Of a DNA stretch of 64,000 nt, positions 46,314-56,306 are shown in pieces. The notes under the pieces were generated by a model. That model ran no database searches, was not told the origin of the DNA, and saw only the letters and a program-made list of their open reading frames with translations. The translations under genes were made by a program, and so were the position numbers. The stretch's first letter is position 1. Each line of letters opens with the position of its first letter. Origin of the DNA: JBKQVT01 sp963804825 (GTDB lineage: Bacteria > Planctomycetota > Planctomycetia > Pirellulales > Thermoguttaceae); assembly GCA_963804825.1 (NCBI GenBank), contig CAWDRV010000006.1, positions 62,001-126,000 of the forward strand. Reading direction: 5' to 3'.

Positions 46314-46478
46314 TCACCCCTCGCTCTCGTCGTAATCATGTTTTCGGGCGGACCTCCAACCCTCTTCCCAGGAAAGGCGGGCATCGGCGTCCTTCTCTTC
46401 GTCGTAGGGATTGTCGCCGACATCGACACCGTCCCAATAGGCGTCGTAGCCCTCGTCAAAGGCGTCGTGGTCAGTCAT
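46314..46478 (-). CDS. 54-residue RMF/CrpP-like small protein
   Basis: A short acidic protein with the pattern G-Y-x-A-(x)3-G...N-P-Y...W-x-x-G-W (EGYDAYWDGVDVGDNPYD, then WEEGWRSARKHDYDE). This matches the fold signature of ribosome modulation factor and CrpP-type proteins. In those families the protein binds ribosomes during hibernation or modifies small molecules. Here the role is inferred from pattern only. The ATG overlaps the stop of the 103-residue gene upstream by 8 nt, so it is the last gene of a three-gene operon. Confidence 0.65.
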   Translation of the reverse strand: MTDHDAFDEGYDAYWDGVDVGDNPYDEEKDADARLSWEEGWRSARKHDYDESEG

Positions 46479-46782
46479 GGCCCCGGCCCCGTTCGTTGTC
46501 CGCGTGGTCCGTCCGCACGTCCGCCATCTGCGTCAGGACATTGTGGGCGAAGTCGAAACCAGCCTCCCGCAGGGCGATTTCCACCTTCTTCTTGCTGGGC
46601 GACTCGCCTTTCAGGTGGACCAGGCCCCAGTGAACGGTGCCGCCGCCATCCACATGCACCCCGGTCGCCACTTCCTTGACCAGGAGCTTCGGGTTCAGTC
46701 GAGCCATCAAGTGCTGGATGGGGAGGAACTCATGTTCGTCCCGCACCGAAAACGCCTTGGGCAATTCGATTCCTGCGTGCAT
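46471..46782 (-). CDS. Unknown 103-residue protein (operon middle gene)
   Basis: I do not recognise this protein. It is mixed in character with a central VHVDGGGTVHWGLVHLKGES motif and a charged C-terminal helix (SKKKVEIALREAGFDFAHNVL). It lies 43 bp after the 117-residue gene and overlaps the RMF-like gene, so the three are almost certainly co-transcribed. Confidence 0.5.
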   Translation of the reverse strand: MHAGIELPKAFSVRDEHEFLPIQHLMARLNPKLLVKEVATGVHVDGGGTVHWGLVHLKGESPSKKKVEIALREAGFDFAHNVLTQMADVRTDHADNERGRGHD

Positions 46783-46825
46783 CTCGCACCTCTTGGTGGT
46801 GGATGGAATGCTACCCCGTGCTTCG

Positions 46826-47179
46826 TCATTTGCCTCTTGTCCTGCCCTTGGTCAACCTGATGGTGAAGGCAGACTCGCCGAAGCTGTCGTACTGCTTGAC
46901 GAACACTTCATATTCCTTTCCCAGGAGCGTGAGCAGCATCTTCCCCGTGGGGTTGCGGGTCAGCTTGGCTCTCCTGACGATTTCCCTGGTCACGGCGTCC
47001 TGGAGTTCCTTGGGAATGGCGACGGCCCCGATCCCCGCGTTGCCGTGATACTGGTACACCACCAGTTCTCGGTCTTCCCATTCCAGTTCAAGGCAATCTG
47101 CTCCGGCTTGCACGGTCTCCTCAAGGATGCGAATCAGTTCCCGAAATGCCTTTTCGGATTTGTCGGCATCTTTTGGCAT
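46826..47179 (-). CDS. Unknown 117-residue protein (operon first gene)
   Basis: A helical N-terminus (KSEKAFRELIRILEETVQAGADC) is followed by LEWEDRELVVYQYHGNAGIG, KELQDAVTREIVRRAKL and a beta-rich end, KEYEVFVKQYDSFGESAFTI. Similar small proteins occur in accessory regions of several bacteria to my recollection, but I cannot name a family or activity. It begins the three-gene operon with an RMF/CrpP-like protein, hinting at a ribosome- or stress-linked unit (inference). Confidence 0.5.
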   Translation of the reverse strand: MPKDADKSEKAFRELIRILEETVQAGADCLELEWEDRELVVYQYHGNAGIGAVAIPKELQDAVTREIVRRAKLTRNPTGKMLLTLLGKEYEVFVKQYDSFGESAFTIRLTKGRTRGK

Positions 47180-47478
47180 GAGTGACTTCCCTCAAAGCCC
47201 TCGGCCCACGGCTACCGTTTTGCGATTGATGCTTGACGCCACCGAAGGATCTATCCCCCGAACAATGACTGGACCACGGCAAAGAGGCGTCCCACCCCCG
47301 TTGTCGCCGTTCTCCCCTTATCCCACGAGAGGATTCTCAGCTTCCGGTGATTCTATAGCAAACATCGCTAAGGGGGAACCGGGGGAAAGTGGGCCACGGC
47401 CGCAATTGCCACAGCACCCCCGAAACGCACTTCGCGCGGCCGACACAGCCGTGGCACGACTCGTCCACACGTCCGCCC

Positions 47479-49597
47479 CTACGCCTCTGCCTTCACCATC
47501 CGCCAGCAGCGATGAATGCGGCGGTTGCGGAAGTCGGGCGGAACCGTCTGCCGGCTGATCTCGCGGATGGCCACGCCCCGAAGCTCCTCTTCGGCCAGCT
47601 TGAACCGGCGGAAATTCGTGGAAAAGAAGATCACTCCGCCCGGCGACATCCGCTCCAGCAGCAACCGGAGCAGCTCGGCATGATCGCGCTGAATGTCCCA
47701 AAACTCGTCCAGCCGCTTGCTGTTGGAAAAGGTCGGCGGATCGACCACCGCGAGGTCGAACAGCGCCCGCGGCGGGCAACCTCGCAGAAAACTCAGGGCA
47801 TCGTCGCGGACGAACTCGTGTTGCGGGCCGGCCAGGCCGTTGAGCGCCAGGTTTCGCCCGGCCCAATCGAGATGGGCCGCGGACAAATCGACGCTCAGCG
47901 TCGAGGCAGCCCCGCCGGCGGCCGCATACACGGTGAACGATCCGGTGTAGGCAAAAAGGTTGAGGAATCGCTTGCCGGCGGCCGAGTCGCGGACCATTCC
48001 CCGCGTGATGCGGTGGTCGAGGAACAGGCCCGTGTCGATGTAGTCGGACAGGTTGATCTCGAAGCGGAGTCCGCCCTCGGCGACGATCTTGGTGCGGCCT
48101 TCCTCGGCCACGCGCTGATACTGCGACGGGCCGCGCTGCCGCTGCCGGCGCTTGAGAAAGATGTTCGCCGGCGGAATTTCGAGCGCTTCGCCGGCGGTCC
48201 GCGTCATCAGGTCGAGCCAATCGCCGTGTTCGGCGGGCGTGTGCTCGTGGGGCCGCTCGAACTCGGCGACGTGCAGGCAGTCCTCGTAGCGATCGACCAC
48301 CAACGGCACCTCCGGGATGTCGCGTTCGTAGAGCCGGTAGCAGGTGACGCCGAACCGCGTCGGCCAGCGTCGGAGGTGCCGGGCGCGTTTGAGCAGGCGG
48401 CTGCGGAAGATCTCCGCTTGTTCGGCGGCCTTGGGGGAAAGTCCGCCGAAGGCCGGCTTCGAGTCGGCGGCCGCCGCCCGCGGCTTCGGCCCGAAAAACT
48501 GGTAATAGGTGCACTCGATCCGGCCGTTGTAGAGTTTTCTCCGCCGGTCGGCCTCCTGGCCCAGCACCGCCTCGAAGTCGCGGCTGTGCGCTGAGCACGT
48601 AGAACGACCAGGTCTTCAGCCGTCGGAAGACCTCCGGCATGGCGCGATAAAGGTCCTGGATTTCCGCGGGCCGGCCGACCCGCTGGCCGTAGGGCGGATT
48701 GCAAATGATGCAGCCATATTGGTGTTTGCTGTGCAGATCGGCCAGCGGGCGTTGCTGGAAGTGGATTTGCTCGGCCACTCCGGCCTTCTCGGCATGATGA
48801 CGGGCCAATTGCAGGGCCGCGTCGTCGATGTCCGTGCCGAGGATGCGCAGGGGCAGATCGGGCAGGATCGCCTGCCGCGCGACGTGGCGGGCTTGTTCCC
48901 ACAAGGCCGCCGGGATGGCCGGCCAGGCCTCGGCCGCGAACGTCCGCTGCAAGCCCGGCGCCATGGCGCGCCCGATCATCGCCGCCTCGATCGGGATCGT
49001 GCCCGTCCCGCAAAACGGATCGACCAGCGACCGGTCCGGCTTCCAGAAGCTCAATAGGACGAGCGCGGCGGCCAGCGTCTCCTTCAGCGGCGCCTTGCCG
49101 ACCAGGCGGCGGTAGCCGCGTTTGTGCAACCCGGCGCCGCTGGTGTCGATGGTCAGCGTCGCCAGGTTCTCCAGCAGCGCGACCTCGATGGAATACTTGG
49201 GGCCCGTCTCCGGAAGGCACTCGACCCCGTGGGCCGCCTTGAGGCTCTCGACGATCGCCTTCTTGACGATCTTCTGGCACGCCGGGACGCTGGAAAGTTG
49301 CGACTTGATCGAACGGCCGCTGACGGGGAATTCGCCGTCGGGCGGGATCCATTGGGCCCAAGGCAGCGCCCGGGTGCGATCGAAGAGTTGGCCGAAATCC
49401 GTGGCCTCGAAGCTATCCAGCCGGAGCAGGACGCGGTCGGCCGTGCGGAGCCACAAGTTCGTCCGGCAGATGGCCGCCGGCTCGCCGTGAAACAGGATTC
49501 GGCCCGATTGGAGAATCTTCGGGTCGTAGCCGAGTTCTTCGAGCTCGCGCGCGACGACCGCCTCCAGCCCGAAGGTCGAGGTGGCAATCAGGTCCAT
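47479..49597 (-). CDS. rlmL: Bifunctional 23S rRNA methyltransferase RlmK/RlmL (frameshifted)
   Basis: The N-terminal half has a THUMP region, the RlmL methylase with VDPFCGTGTIPIEAAMIG (SAM site) and the catalytic CNPPYGQRVG. The frame breaks near 48585, and the second frame carries the RlmK part (LSDYIDTGLFLDHRITRGM, RFLNLFAYTGSFTVYAAAGGA, VDPPTFSNSKR). Together about 705 residues, normal for RlmKL. It makes m2G2445 and m7G2069 in 23S rRNA (E. coli numbering). The start is 49597, MDLIATSTFGLE. The break is likely an indel. Confidence 0.92.
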
Positions 49598-49660
49598 TCG
49601 CTCAACTTATGCACGAGAACCCCCGACGGCCCCCGAGCTGCACGCGATGAACAATCCGGG

Positions 49661-49882
49661 TTATGGATTGACTGGAGTGGGTTGTGTGCTGTAGGTGTCG
49701 GGGCCCGGCATCGGAGCGCCTTGCTGGAGCACCGGGCCAGGCGCACCCGTTGCACATGGCCCCGGGCATCCCGTGGCGCAGGGCACCGGGGCGGCCGCGC
49801 CGCGCCGGCACCAGTCGCAGCAATTGCAGCCGGCGCTGGCCGTCAACATTACTACAGCCGTCAGGATCAACAGCTTCCTCAT
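49661..49882 (-). CDS. Small Cys/Pro-rich lipoprotein
   Basis: The product of 73 residues has a lipoprotein signal (MRKLLILTAVVMLTASAGC) with Cys19 as acceptor, then CNCCDWCRRG and a Pro/Gly/Ala-rich low-complexity tail (PCATGCPGPCATGAPG). GGGGAG lies about 9 nt upstream of this ATG (49882). It is alone between rlmL and a repeat. Function unknown. Confidence 0.65.
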   Translation of the reverse strand: MRKLLILTAVVMLTASAGCNCCDWCRRGAAAPVPCATGCPGPCATGAPGPVLQQGAPMPGPDTYSTQPTPVNP

Positions 49883-50060
49883 AACGCGCATCTCCCCATG
49901 GAAACACAATGTTTCACCGAAAGACTTTCGCCATGAGAACTCTACACCACGTTTGATGATGTGCAAATGCAACGGTTGCTTTTTCGCCCACGCCTCGGGG
50001 GGTTTCCTCGTTGTTACGCACAAACCTAACCGTTCCCAGGTCGGAAAACAAAGAGAGGGA

Positions 50061-50144
50061 ACCGCAGATGAACGCGGATGAACGCAGTTGATTGAATCCA
50101 TTTTTGCCCGCGTTTCCCGGCGTTTATCCGCGTTCATCTGCGGT
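50061..50144. repeat. ACCGCAGATGAACGC inverted repeat
   Basis: Arms of 25 bp (ACCGCAGATGAACGCGGATG... at 50061-50085 and its complement at 50120-50144) match at 24 of 25 positions. This element type is widespread in environmental bacterial genomes and lies between divergent genes here. Confidence 0.65.
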
Positions 50145-50281
50145 TTCTCCGCCGGTAGGGTGAACGGTTACCGCGCAAATCGGTGCAACATGGGACATTA
50201 CGGATCACTTTCTCGCATGATCGTGAAGCGAAAGCTACATTTGCGAAGACATTGCCGAAAAGCCAGCGAGCGCCGAAAACC

Positions 50282-51370
50282 ATGAATATGCAACATGACC
50301 CATCGCGGCTCCGCGGGGCTGCGCTGCTGCGCGGAGCGGGTGTCCGTCGGATCGTGGGAGCGATTCTCCCGTTGCTGCTTTTCTCCACGGCGGCGCGGGC
50401 GGCCGCGGCGGACCAGCCCGCCCAGGTCTGGCTGCTGAGCACCCGCGATGCGCCGCTTTGCGGCGATCTGGAGGCGGGCCGGTCCGCAATTCAATATTGG
50501 CGGCTGGACCAGGATCAGGCTTGGCAAGCCGCCGACGCGGCTGCCTTTCACCGCGGCGATCAGCGGGCGATGCCGACCACGGTCTTCATTCACGGCAATC
50601 GCATCGATCCCGACACGGCCGTCGAGCAGGGCTGGACCCTGGTCCCGCGCATGGACGAAGAGGCCGCCGGCCGGCCTTTCCGGTTGGTCATTTGGTCGTG
50701 GCCCAGCGAGCGCGCCGAGCGGGGCGTCCGGCCCGAACGTCTGGCGGAAGGTCGATTTCAGCGACGCCCAGAGCTACTATCTGGCTCGATTTCTCGCCGA
50801 TTTCCCGCCCGACGCGCCGGTGAGCCTGGTCGGCTACAGTCTGGCGCCCGGGTGGCGACCGGCGCGATGGAACTGCTCGCCGGCGGATCGATCGCGGACC
50901 GTCGCCTGCCGGCGGAGGTCGTGGTCCGGCGGGCGGGGCAGCATCCGCGTCCGTTCCGCGTCGTGCTGATGGCCGCGGCGTGCGACGCCGACTGGCTGTT
51001 GCCCGGCCACCGCGACGGCCAGGCCCTGTCGCTGGTCGACCGCATGTTGGTGACGATCGACGCCCGCGACCCCGCGATGAAATGGTACCCGCGGCTTTAC
51101 GGCCGCGGCGGTCCGGAGGCCCTGGGCTGCGCCGGCCCCTGCTGTTTGCCGCAGCCGGATTCATGCGGCAAGATCGAGCTGATCGACGTTTCCTGCTCGG
51201 TGAGGCGTCACGACTGGGACCTCTATGCAGCGGCGCCGGAATGGGTCGAGCGATTGGGCTGGTACACGTTCCTCGCGCCGTCGGACAGCGCCGCTTGCCC
51301 GGCGGAAGCGACCTCGGACGTGGCGCCGCGCCTTCAATCGACCGCGATGCAGCCGCGCAGCCGGCCTTGA
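50282..51370 (+). CDS. Secreted alpha/beta-hydrolase-like protein (two frameshifts)
   Basis: A signal peptide (VGAILPLLLFSTAARAAAA) is followed by a hydrolase-like core: TTVFIHGNRID, LVIWSWPSE and VSLVGYSL, the nucleophile-elbow region GYS. The frame changes near 50748 and back near 50845, so the ends share one frame and about 30 central residues come from another. After repair about 362 residues. Similar secreted hydrolase-like proteins occur in planctomycetes; substrate unknown. The 3' end overlaps the MinD-like gene on the other strand. Confidence 0.65.
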   Translation: MNMQHDPSRLRGAALLRGAGVRRIVGAILPLLLFSTAARAAAADQPAQVWLLSTRDAPLCGDLEAGRSAIQYWRLDQDQAWQAADAAAFHRGDQRAMPTTVFIHGNRIDPDTAVEQGWTLVPRMDEEAAGRPFRLVIWSWPSERAERGVRPERLAEGRFQRRPELLSGSISRRFPARRAGEPGRLQSGARVATGAMELLAGGSIADRRLPAEVVVRRAGQHPRPFRVVLMAAACDADWLLPGHRDGQALSLVDRMLVTIDARDPAMKWYPRLYGRGGPEALGCAGPCCLPQPDSCGKIELIDVSCSVRRHDWDLYAAAPEWVERLGWYTFLAPSDSAACPAEATSDVAPRLQSTAMQPRSRP

Positions 51371-52256
51371 CACTGTTGGATGGCGGCGGCCGCTTCGCCG
51401 ACTGCCCGGCGCGGGGTCGAACCCAGGCGGACCACCAGGTAGGCCCCGTCGCACCAGGCCGCCAGCGGAGCCGCCTCGGGATACCGCAGCGAGGCCGCAT
51501 CGACCAGCACCAGGCGGTAATGGTTGCGAAGCTCGGCCACCAGCGTTCCGAGCGCAGCCGGATCGTGGCCGGCGGTGTTGCCGCCGTTGCCACTGTTCTC
51601 GCCGTTGCCGCCGTCGGCGGCGCGGCCGGGCAGGACGCTCAACCCACGCATGGCCGTTGGCCGGACCACGTCGTGCCACGAGGCCGTGCCGGCGAGCACC
51701 TCCGGCAGGCCGGCGGTAGAGTGCACCCCCAGGCGTGCCGCCAATGCCGGGCGCGCGAGTTGCCGTCGATGACCAGGACGTTGCCCTGAACGCGTTGGGC
51801 CAATGCCGCTGCCAGCCGGGCCAGGACGTCGGTCTTTCCCTCGTCGTCGTCGGCACTGGTAAACATCAACGCCGCCGGATCGGTCGAGGGCAACTGTCCG
51901 AGAACCGTTGCCGCCAGTAGGCCATAGGGATCGGCCGTCGATGCCGTGGCTGTCGTTGTTGCCGTCTCGGCCGGTGGGACACTCGGCGGCACTGGCGAAA
52001 CGCCAGTGGCACCCGGCAGCACGGCACCCGGCGAAACGCCAGTGGCGCCCGGCAGCACGGCACCCGGCGGCATTGCACCGGGCGACGTTGCCTGGTCCGC
52101 CGCTAACGCCGCTTCGACCTGCTGCCACATCTGCTGGGCCGAATCCATGAGGTCGTCCACGGACGGCGTCGGCTCGACGGCGCCGGGCCGGGAGGTGGAC
52201 ACGGCGCCCGACGATCGCGATTCGATCTGCCTTAACGCCTGCAACATGCGGCCCAT
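51334..52256 (-). CDS. MinD/CpsD-like ATPase with degenerate P-loop (frameshifted)
   Basis: The repaired product is about 307 residues. It starts MGRMLQALRQIESRS, typical of planctomycete CpsD-type proteins, and carries a MinD-fold domain: MFTSADDDEGKTDVLARLAA where the Walker A Gly residues are replaced, VLVIDGN, and after a break near 51760 YRLVLVDAASLRYPEA and GAYLVVRLGSTPR. There is no C-terminal Tyr cluster, so a BY-kinase is unlikely. An N-terminal insert consists of two 12-residue copies of GAVLPGATGVSP, from a palindromic repeat (see repeat entry). It is the last gene of the polysaccharide operon, 12 bp after the AAA ATPase gene. Confidence 0.75.
51990..52068. repeat. Palindromic repeat inside a coding region with 36-bp tandem copy
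   Basis: The hairpin CACTGGCGaaaCGCCAGTG (51990-52008), identical to that at about 45440, lies within the ATPase gene. From it, two 36-bp units (51997-52032 and 52033-52068, 35 of 36 identical) are in tandem. They keep frame and code for GAVLPGATGVSP twice. Confidence 0.75.
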
Positions 52257-52268
52257 AGGGGAACCCTT

Positions 52269-53931
52269 TCATCCTTGACGCAGCTTGGCAAACAGCCGGC
52301 CGAATTTACGCCGATGCACCGCCGCGATCGAAGGGATCGGCTTGGCGGCGGTGATGTCATCAACGTCCTGGTAGACTTCCTCATCGGCATTCTTGCCGGC
52401 GGCCGGTCTGGCCTCGGCCGGCTCGCGGGGCGTGGCGACGGAGGCAAGCGGCTGTTGGCGGCCGCTTTCCGTCGCGTCTTCCACGGACGGCTCGAACCAC
52501 GGCTCCGCGGGGGCCCAGCCCTTGTTTTCGTCGATGGTTTCCTTCGCGGTCTCGTCCAAATTCGTCTCCGCAAGGAGCGTTTTCTTGTTAATTTCGTCGA
52601 CTGGCCTGTCGGCAACGAGCGTTTCCTCGCCGGACCATGGACCGGTTTCCGCGTCGGCCATCGCGGCCGGAGAGGACGTAGGCTGCGGAGCCGGCGAGGG
52701 ACAAGCGTCGTCGGGCTCGGCGCCCGAGGCGGTCGCTGCCGTCGCCGTCGCGTAACGGTCCTTGATGACTTCCTCGTGCGCAAACGCCTCTTGGAACGGA
52801 TGCGCCGCGTCGTCGAACACCAGTTCGACCTCGGGCCCGATCGAGCCGGCGGGACAGAACTCGTGCTCGAACGTCGGCCAGCATTTCCTGGATCTGGCGG
52901 AGTTGCTCGCTCGCTTCCAAGTCGGCCGCTTCCGTTTCGCTGGTGTCTTCGTTGGTGTCCGCGGGTTCCGGCGCGAGATGGAGCGAAGACTCCGAGGGCG
53001 GCGATTCCGTTTCGGCGGCGGGTTGGTCCGCGTCGGAGGAGGCCGTCTCACTGGCGTCGTCTTCCAGGCCGCCGAATTCGATGATATTGTCGCTGGGCTG
53101 CGGCTGCTCGTTCCATGGGGTGGGCAATTGCTGCAGGTCGGCCCATGCCTCTTCGACCCGCGCCGGCTCCAACGTGCGTTGCCCGGCGGCATAGGCCAGC
53201 AACAAGGCATGGTCGCAGACCTGGTTGACCAGCCGCGGGACGCCGTCGGTAGCCTTGTAAACGCTCTGGCAGGCCTCGGCGGGGAAGATTTGGGGGCCTT
53301 GACCGCCGACGGCCGCAATCCGCGAATAAATGTACTCCTGCGTCTCGGTCCGGTTCAGGGCTTCGAGATAGCAACGGGCGACTACCCGCTGATTGAACGA
53401 TTCGAGCTTCGGGCTGGCAAGATGCTCCTCCAGCATCCGGTTGCCTGCCACGAGCAGCCGGACCCGCGGTTGCCCTTCGTGGGCCAGGTTGGTCAAGACG
53501 CGGATTTCGTCCAACAGGCGCAGCGGCAGCGCGTGGGCCTCGTCGACCAACAGCACCGCGCCCCGCGGACATCGGTCGTCAAGCGTCAGATGTTCGGCCA
53601 GCGACAGCCGCAGGTCGCCCTCGTCCATGCCGCGGTAGGGCTGTCCCAGTTCGTAGAGGATGGCCTGGAGCAAGGCGCGTCGCGTGGCGATGCGTCCGCT
53701 GCCGAGCAAGGCGACCTGGAATTCGCCCTTGAATTGCTCGGCCAGGAGCTGGCAGAGCAGCGTCTTGCCGGTCCCCGCCGGCCCGACGAGCAACCCCACG
53801 CCTTCGGCCCGCTGGAGACATCGGGCCAGGGTCGTTCGGGCGGCCTCGATGCTGGCGGCCGGATAGTATTGGTCCACCTGGGGCACACAGCCGAAAGGCC
53901 GCTGACTCAGATTGAAAAGGGTTTCGTACAT
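52269..53931 (-). CDS. ExeA-like AAA ATPase with acidic C-terminal extension (frameshifted)
   Basis: The N-terminal 270 residues match the ExeA/XrtA-associated ATPase group: MYETLFNLSQRPFGCVP, Walker A VGPAGTGKTLLCQL, Walker B AVLLVDEAHALPLRLLDEIR and sensor-type VRLLVAGNRMLEEHL. A long Asp/Glu/Ala-rich extension follows. The frame changes near 52865 inside it, and the product ends RKFGRLFAKLRQG after about 554 residues. The start at 53931 has GGGAG 9 nt upstream; ATG 53940 has none. It overlaps the Wzz-like stop. Such ATPases work with chain-length proteins in polysaccharide export. Confidence 0.8.
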
Positions 53932-53936
53932 GGCCG

Positions 53937-55357
53937 TCATCTCCCGCTCAGCAGCACGGCTGCCACGCAACTGGCGACCACGATCAGGCCGACGGCGATC
54001 CAGAGCGTCCGCAGCAAGTTGGAGCGTTTGGATCGGGCTGCCTTCGTTGGATTGGTATCCGGGACGACGCCGACCACGGGAACGGCAAGGAGGGCGCGGA
54101 GTTGGGCCGCCGAACGGACCGCCGGCTCCATGGCCGCGCCGGTGGCGACCATCCCCAGTCCGATCGTGGTCGTCAGGCCGGCGATCATGGAAGCCAGGGC
54201 CAGGCGCAGCCGCAGCGGCAACGGCAACGGCGAGGACGACCGCGCCGACGGGCGCGACGATGAAGTCGGCTGCGCAACGGCCAACTGCAAAGTGATTTCT
54301 GGTTCTCGCTGCCGGGCCTGCCACGCCTCGCGTTCCACGTCGGCAGCCTGCTGGCCGCTCTGGCGGGCCGCCGCGACCGCCGCCTTCAGTCTTTCGAGCT
54401 GCGCTTGGGCCGCTGCCCGATCCCATGTCGGCGTCGGCGTTTGCATCGCCGTCGCCGTCCGCTGATTGCTCGCAGCGAGCGAGGGCGACACGCCGGGCGT
54501 TTGCCTGGCAGAAATCCATCGCTCGGTCTCCGCCAGTCGCCGCTGCACCTCCTCGATGCGAAGGTCCGTTTTCTGCACCTCGGGATGAATGGGCGTGCGA
54601 TCCACCAGCAGCTTCGTTCGACGCTGCCGAAGCTCGCCAAGCTGACGGTTCAACTCGACCCAATCGGGATTCTCGACCGAGGAGGGACGCACCCCGGGGA
54701 TCGGCGAAGAATGCGACGAATCGGACGGCGGCGGATTCTGCCGCGATTGGGCCAGTTGTTCGTTGACAAAGGCATCCAGCCGGGCGGTGGCTTGACGGAG
54801 TTTGTCTTCGGCCAGGGCCGTTGCCGCTCGGGCGTCTTGATAGACCTTCTCCGCCCGCGCCCGCCATTGTTGACGATATCCCTCGGCATAGGAGTTGGCC
54901 AGCCCGTTGACCCATTGGGCGGCCGTGTTGGGATTCTCGTCGCAATACAGGATCGTGACGCGCGTGGCGCCGGGCTTGCCCTCGGCGGCCACCTCGACGC
55001 CCAACTTCTCTCGCAATCGCGCGAGGGCTTCTGCTCCGGCCGCTTCTGCGCCGAGCCACGGCCGGCCGTGGCCGCACTCTGAATCTCCCGGGCGGTGCGA
55101 TCGAGGTTCTCTTGCGAGAGGACCTCCTGCCGGACGCTCTTAGGATCCGGCTTCGCGGCGGTCGCGGCGTCGTGGACGTGGACGACGGCGGTCGCGGTGA
55201 GTTGCTGGTGCGCCGTCGGCACGGTCTTGCCCGCGGACCCCCACCAATAGGCGACGACCGAACTGATGGCAAATACGGTGAAATACACAGACTTCGGCAT
55301 CTTGGAAGGCGAGGCCGGCTGGACTGTGTACGTCGGAGTAATGCGGTTCGTAGACAT
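53937..55357 (-). CDS. Wzz/GNVR-type polysaccharide chain-length protein (frameshifted)
   Basis: The N-terminus has one membrane helix (YFTVFAISSVVAYWWG) and a Wzz-like periplasmic start (TATAVVHVHDAATAAKPDP). The frame breaks near 55035 and then runs through a long coiled coil (KLRQATARLDAFVNEQLAQ, DLRIEEVQRRLAETERW) to two further C-terminal hydrophobic segments (MIAGLTTTIGLGMVATGAA and LWIAVGLIVVASCVAAVL). This is the layout of Wzz/GNVR subunits that set exopolysaccharide length. It is the first gene of the operon with the AAA and MinD-like ATPases. About 473 residues after repair. Confidence 0.8.
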
Positions 55358-55481
55358 GCGAGGACCTTACCCTGCCACTCCGTGCGCAGAAAATCCCACA
55401 CATTCGTCATCGACGGAACACGGGCTGGAGCTTGAGGGCGGGAGTTGCCAACGGAGCGTGGATGAGGGAAGATAAGAAGAA

Positions 55482-55600
55482 GGGATTAGGGATTGGGGAT
55501 TAGGAAACAAAAAAGCCCCCGGACTGCGTCCGGGGGGGGCACGGCTGCGAAACCGCAAGCGGCCCGCTTCCCCAATCCCTAATCCCCAATCCCTAATCCC
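55482..55600. repeat. GGGATTA-type arrays flanking a CCCCCGGA hairpin
   Basis: GGGATTAGGGATTGGGGATTA (55482-55502 region) and its complement (55571-55600) flank a strong GC hairpin with a long A-run on its left (55506-55538, terminator-like for the minus strand). It lies upstream of trpF and of the polysaccharide operon. Confidence 0.6.
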
Positions 55601-55614
55601 TTTCTGCCTCCCCC

Positions 55615-56283
55615 ATGTTCAAGATTAAAATCTGCGGCATTACCGACATCGACGACGCCGGGGTGGTTGCCCGGGCGGGCGCCGATGCCGTGGGCTTGAA
55701 TTTCTATGCCCATAGCCCGCGACACGTCACGCTGGATCAGGCCAGGCAGATCGTGGCCGTGCTGCCGGCGGGAATGGTTAAGGTGGGCGTGTTTGTGGAT
55801 ACGCCGGCCGAGGCGATTTGTCAGATATTCGATCAGCTTCCGTTGGACCTGATCCAATTGCACGGCGACCAGCCGCCGGAATTTCTTCCGCAATTGGGGG
55901 GGCGGCCGGTCATGAAGGCGTTTCGCATTGGGCCGGCGGGCCTGGACCCGGTGGTCCGCTATCTACGGACCTGCGATGGACTGGCATCCAAGCCGCAACT
56001 GGTACTATTAGATAGTTATGTCGAAGGAAAATATGGTGGTACTGGGGAAGTTGTAGATAGCATCCTAATTTACGACGACCACAAACTGGTGGACAGGTCG
56101 CGGTTGGTTCTCGCTGGTGGGCTGACACCAGCCAATGTGGCGTATGCCATTCGCAGCGTGCGGCCGGCGGCGGTGGACACGGCCAGTGGGGTGGAAAAGT
56201 CCCCTGGAAAGAAGGATGCGGCCGCCGTCGCGGCGTTCGTGCAATCCGCCCGGGCCGCCTTCGCGGAAATCGCTCCCGCATAA
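55615..56283 (+). CDS. trpF: Phosphoribosylanthranilate isomerase
   Basis: TrpF converts phosphoribosylanthranilate to CdRP in tryptophan synthesis. The 222-residue TIM barrel has FKIKICGITDIDD with the catalytic Cys, AVGLNFYAHSPRHV, LIQLHGDQPPEF, KYGGTGEVVD and RLVLAGGLTPANVAYAI. The start is the first Met. It is alone here; no other trp gene is in the window. Confidence 0.95.
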   Translation: MFKIKICGITDIDDAGVVARAGADAVGLNFYAHSPRHVTLDQARQIVAVLPAGMVKVGVFVDTPAEAICQIFDQLPLDLIQLHGDQPPEFLPQLGGRPVMKAFRIGPAGLDPVVRYLRTCDGLASKPQLVLLDSYVEGKYGGTGEVVDSILIYDDHKLVDRSRLVLAGGLTPANVAYAIRSVRPAAVDTASGVEKSPGKKDAAAVAAFVQSARAAFAEIAPA

Positions 56284-56306
56284 GGCCACGACCGACCTAA
56301 AATGAC

